Origin: Palsa-1248 sp963737835
GTDB taxonomy: Bacteria > Gemmatimonadota > Gemmatimonadetes > Gemmatimonadales > Gemmatimonadaceae
Length of the DNA stretch: 64,000 nt
Direction: 5' to 3'
Assembly: GCA_963737835.1 (NCBI GenBank)
Contig: CAVTUH010000001.1
Coordinates: 1,736,001-1,800,000 of the forward strand
Shown: positions 63,270 to 64,000 of the stretch, piece after piece
Layout: every line of letters starts with the position of its first letter
Position numbering within the stretch: the first letter of the stretch is position 1
Notes under the pieces: generated by a model
The model's database searches: none
What the model was told of the DNA's origin: nothing
The model's input: the letters and a program-made list of their open reading frames with translations, nothing else
Translations under genes and position numbers: made by a program

Positions 63270-64000
63270 ATGGCGCATCCGACTGGATGGGCCGCACGCC
63301 TGCCCGTGCTCGCCGCCAGCCTGCTGCTGGTCGGCCGCGCGACAGTGGCGTACGGCCAGGGCCGAATCACCGGACACGTCGTCAGCGAAGCAGACGATAC
63401 ACCAGTGAGCGCCGCGACAGTCGCTGTGAGCGCCGACACGGTCAATGCCTTGACGGGCGACAACGGCTCGTTCGCCTTCAGTCGCCCCGCGGGCGCCAGG
63501 ATGATCACCGTCCGCGCGACGGGTTTCGTGAGCGCGCGGATCCTGCTCGCCGCCGACCGCAGTGACTACACCGTCGTTCTACGCAAGGATGTCTTCCGTC
63601 TCGAGGCACAGGTGGTCACGGGTCTCGCGACCACCGTGAGTGCCGCGAGTGCCGCGAGTGCGGTGGCCGTCGTCCCGAGTCAGGAGCTGAACGAGACCGC
63701 GACGCCGACGGTGGAGACGGCGCTGCAGGGTCAGGTACCGGGGGCGCTCTTCGAGCAGAACAACGGCGGCGCGCCCGGGGGTGGGGTCCAGGTCCAGATC
63801 CGCGGCGTCACCTCAATCAATGCGAGTGGCTCGCCGCTCTACGTCGTCGACGGCGTCGTCGTGAACAACGAGACGACGGATCCGGGACTCGGCGTGAACC
63901 GGGTGAGCGACCTGAATCCCGAGGACATCGCGAGCGTCGAGGTGCTCAAGGGGGCGTCGTCCGCGGCGATCTACGGCTCGCGGGCGTCATCCGGCGTCAT
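63270..64000 (+). CDS. SusC/RagA-type TonB-dependent outer-membrane receptor, 3' end cut by window edge
   Basis: About 243 codons are visible, from ATG at 63270 (GAGAGG 8 bp upstream). The product has a signal peptide (LPVLAASLLLVGRATVAYGQ), then a CarboxypepD_reg-like domain of about 90 residues (GRITGHVVSEADDTPVSAAT, LTGDNGSFAFSRPAG). The plug domain starts near 140: TVETALQGQVPGALFEQNNG, VQVQIRGVTSINASGSPLYV, VVDGVVVNNETT, then DLNPEDIASVEVLKGASSAA and IYGSRASSGV. This is the SusC/RagA order and imports glycans or peptides with a SusD-like partner that should lie to the right. A strong promoter is upstream. Confidence 0.95.
   Translation, partial: MAHPTGWAARLPVLAASLLLVGRATVAYGQGRITGHVVSEADDTPVSAATVAVSADTVNALTGDNGSFAFSRPAGARMITVRATGFVSARILLAADRSDYTVVLRKDVFRLEAQVVTGLATTVSAASAASAVAVVPSQELNETATPTVETALQGQVPGALFEQNNGGAPGGGVQVQIRGVTSINASGSPLYVVDGVVVNNETTDPGLGVNRVSDLNPEDIASVEVLKGASSAAIYGSRASSGV

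Overview
The window is about 65% GC. Its content points to a soil or sediment bacterium of the Gemmatimonadota (or a near relative such as Acidobacteriota). Evidence for this is a SusC/RagA-type TonB receptor at the right edge, a PadR regulator paired with an ADOP/MacB-like permease, many secreted hydrolases and Ig-like lipoproteins, and weak operon structure. No rRNA, tRNA, CRISPR array, insertion sequence or phage gene was seen. The lineage is an inference from gene content only.

Layout. 1-3.1 kb: edge of an exopolysaccharide-type locus (polysaccharide deacetylase, VanZ, YggT, receiver-like protein). 3.2-9.6 kb: two riboswitches in opposite directions. A c-di-GMP-I (GEMM) element on the minus strand precedes a 41-residue lipoprotein. 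A SAM-II element with its own promoter and terminator precedes metH and a bifunctional homocysteine methyltransferase/MTHF reductase. 9.7-12.5 kb: CbiX-like chelatase, DUF6438 protein, acyl-CoA dehydrogenase. 12.5-18 kb: tightly packed DUF4129/DUF4350/MoxR/DUF58 membrane operon. 18-29 kb: accessory single genes (a secreted protein fused to a DHFR-like domain, Lnb-N domain protein, acyltransferase 3, VOC protein, PadR plus ADOP permease). 29-32.6 kb: thioesterase, Ig-domain lipoprotein, lipocalin-like protein. 32.6-40 kb: peptide and amide scavenging group (two CocE/S15 hydrolases, a class C serine hydrolase, a D-aminoacylase). 41-49 kb: methyltransferase, GYD protein, MFS transporter, arylsulfatase, membrane spermidine synthase-like protein. 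49-54.5 kb: ECF sigma/anti-sigma pair, MBL hydrolase, PQQ alcohol dehydrogenase. 54.8-64 kb: GNAT, S9 peptidase, truncated regulator, beta-propeller protein, copper amine oxidase, SusC-like receptor (partial).

The clearest regulatory logic is in the methionine region. SAM binding to the SAM-II element should allow the adjacent intrinsic terminator to shut off metH and its partner, while a nearby CbiX-like chelatase could serve the B12 or siroheme needs of the cell.

Non-coding structure is rich. One family is a GGGGCGACGCA...TGCGTCGCCCC palindrome. Another is a set of nested palindromes whose outer arms are 7-bp tandem repeats and whose inner core is often a terminator-like hairpin; the heptad sequence differs between sites but the two arms of a site match. 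Seven frame breaks in otherwise normal genes suggest uncorrected indel errors or decay.
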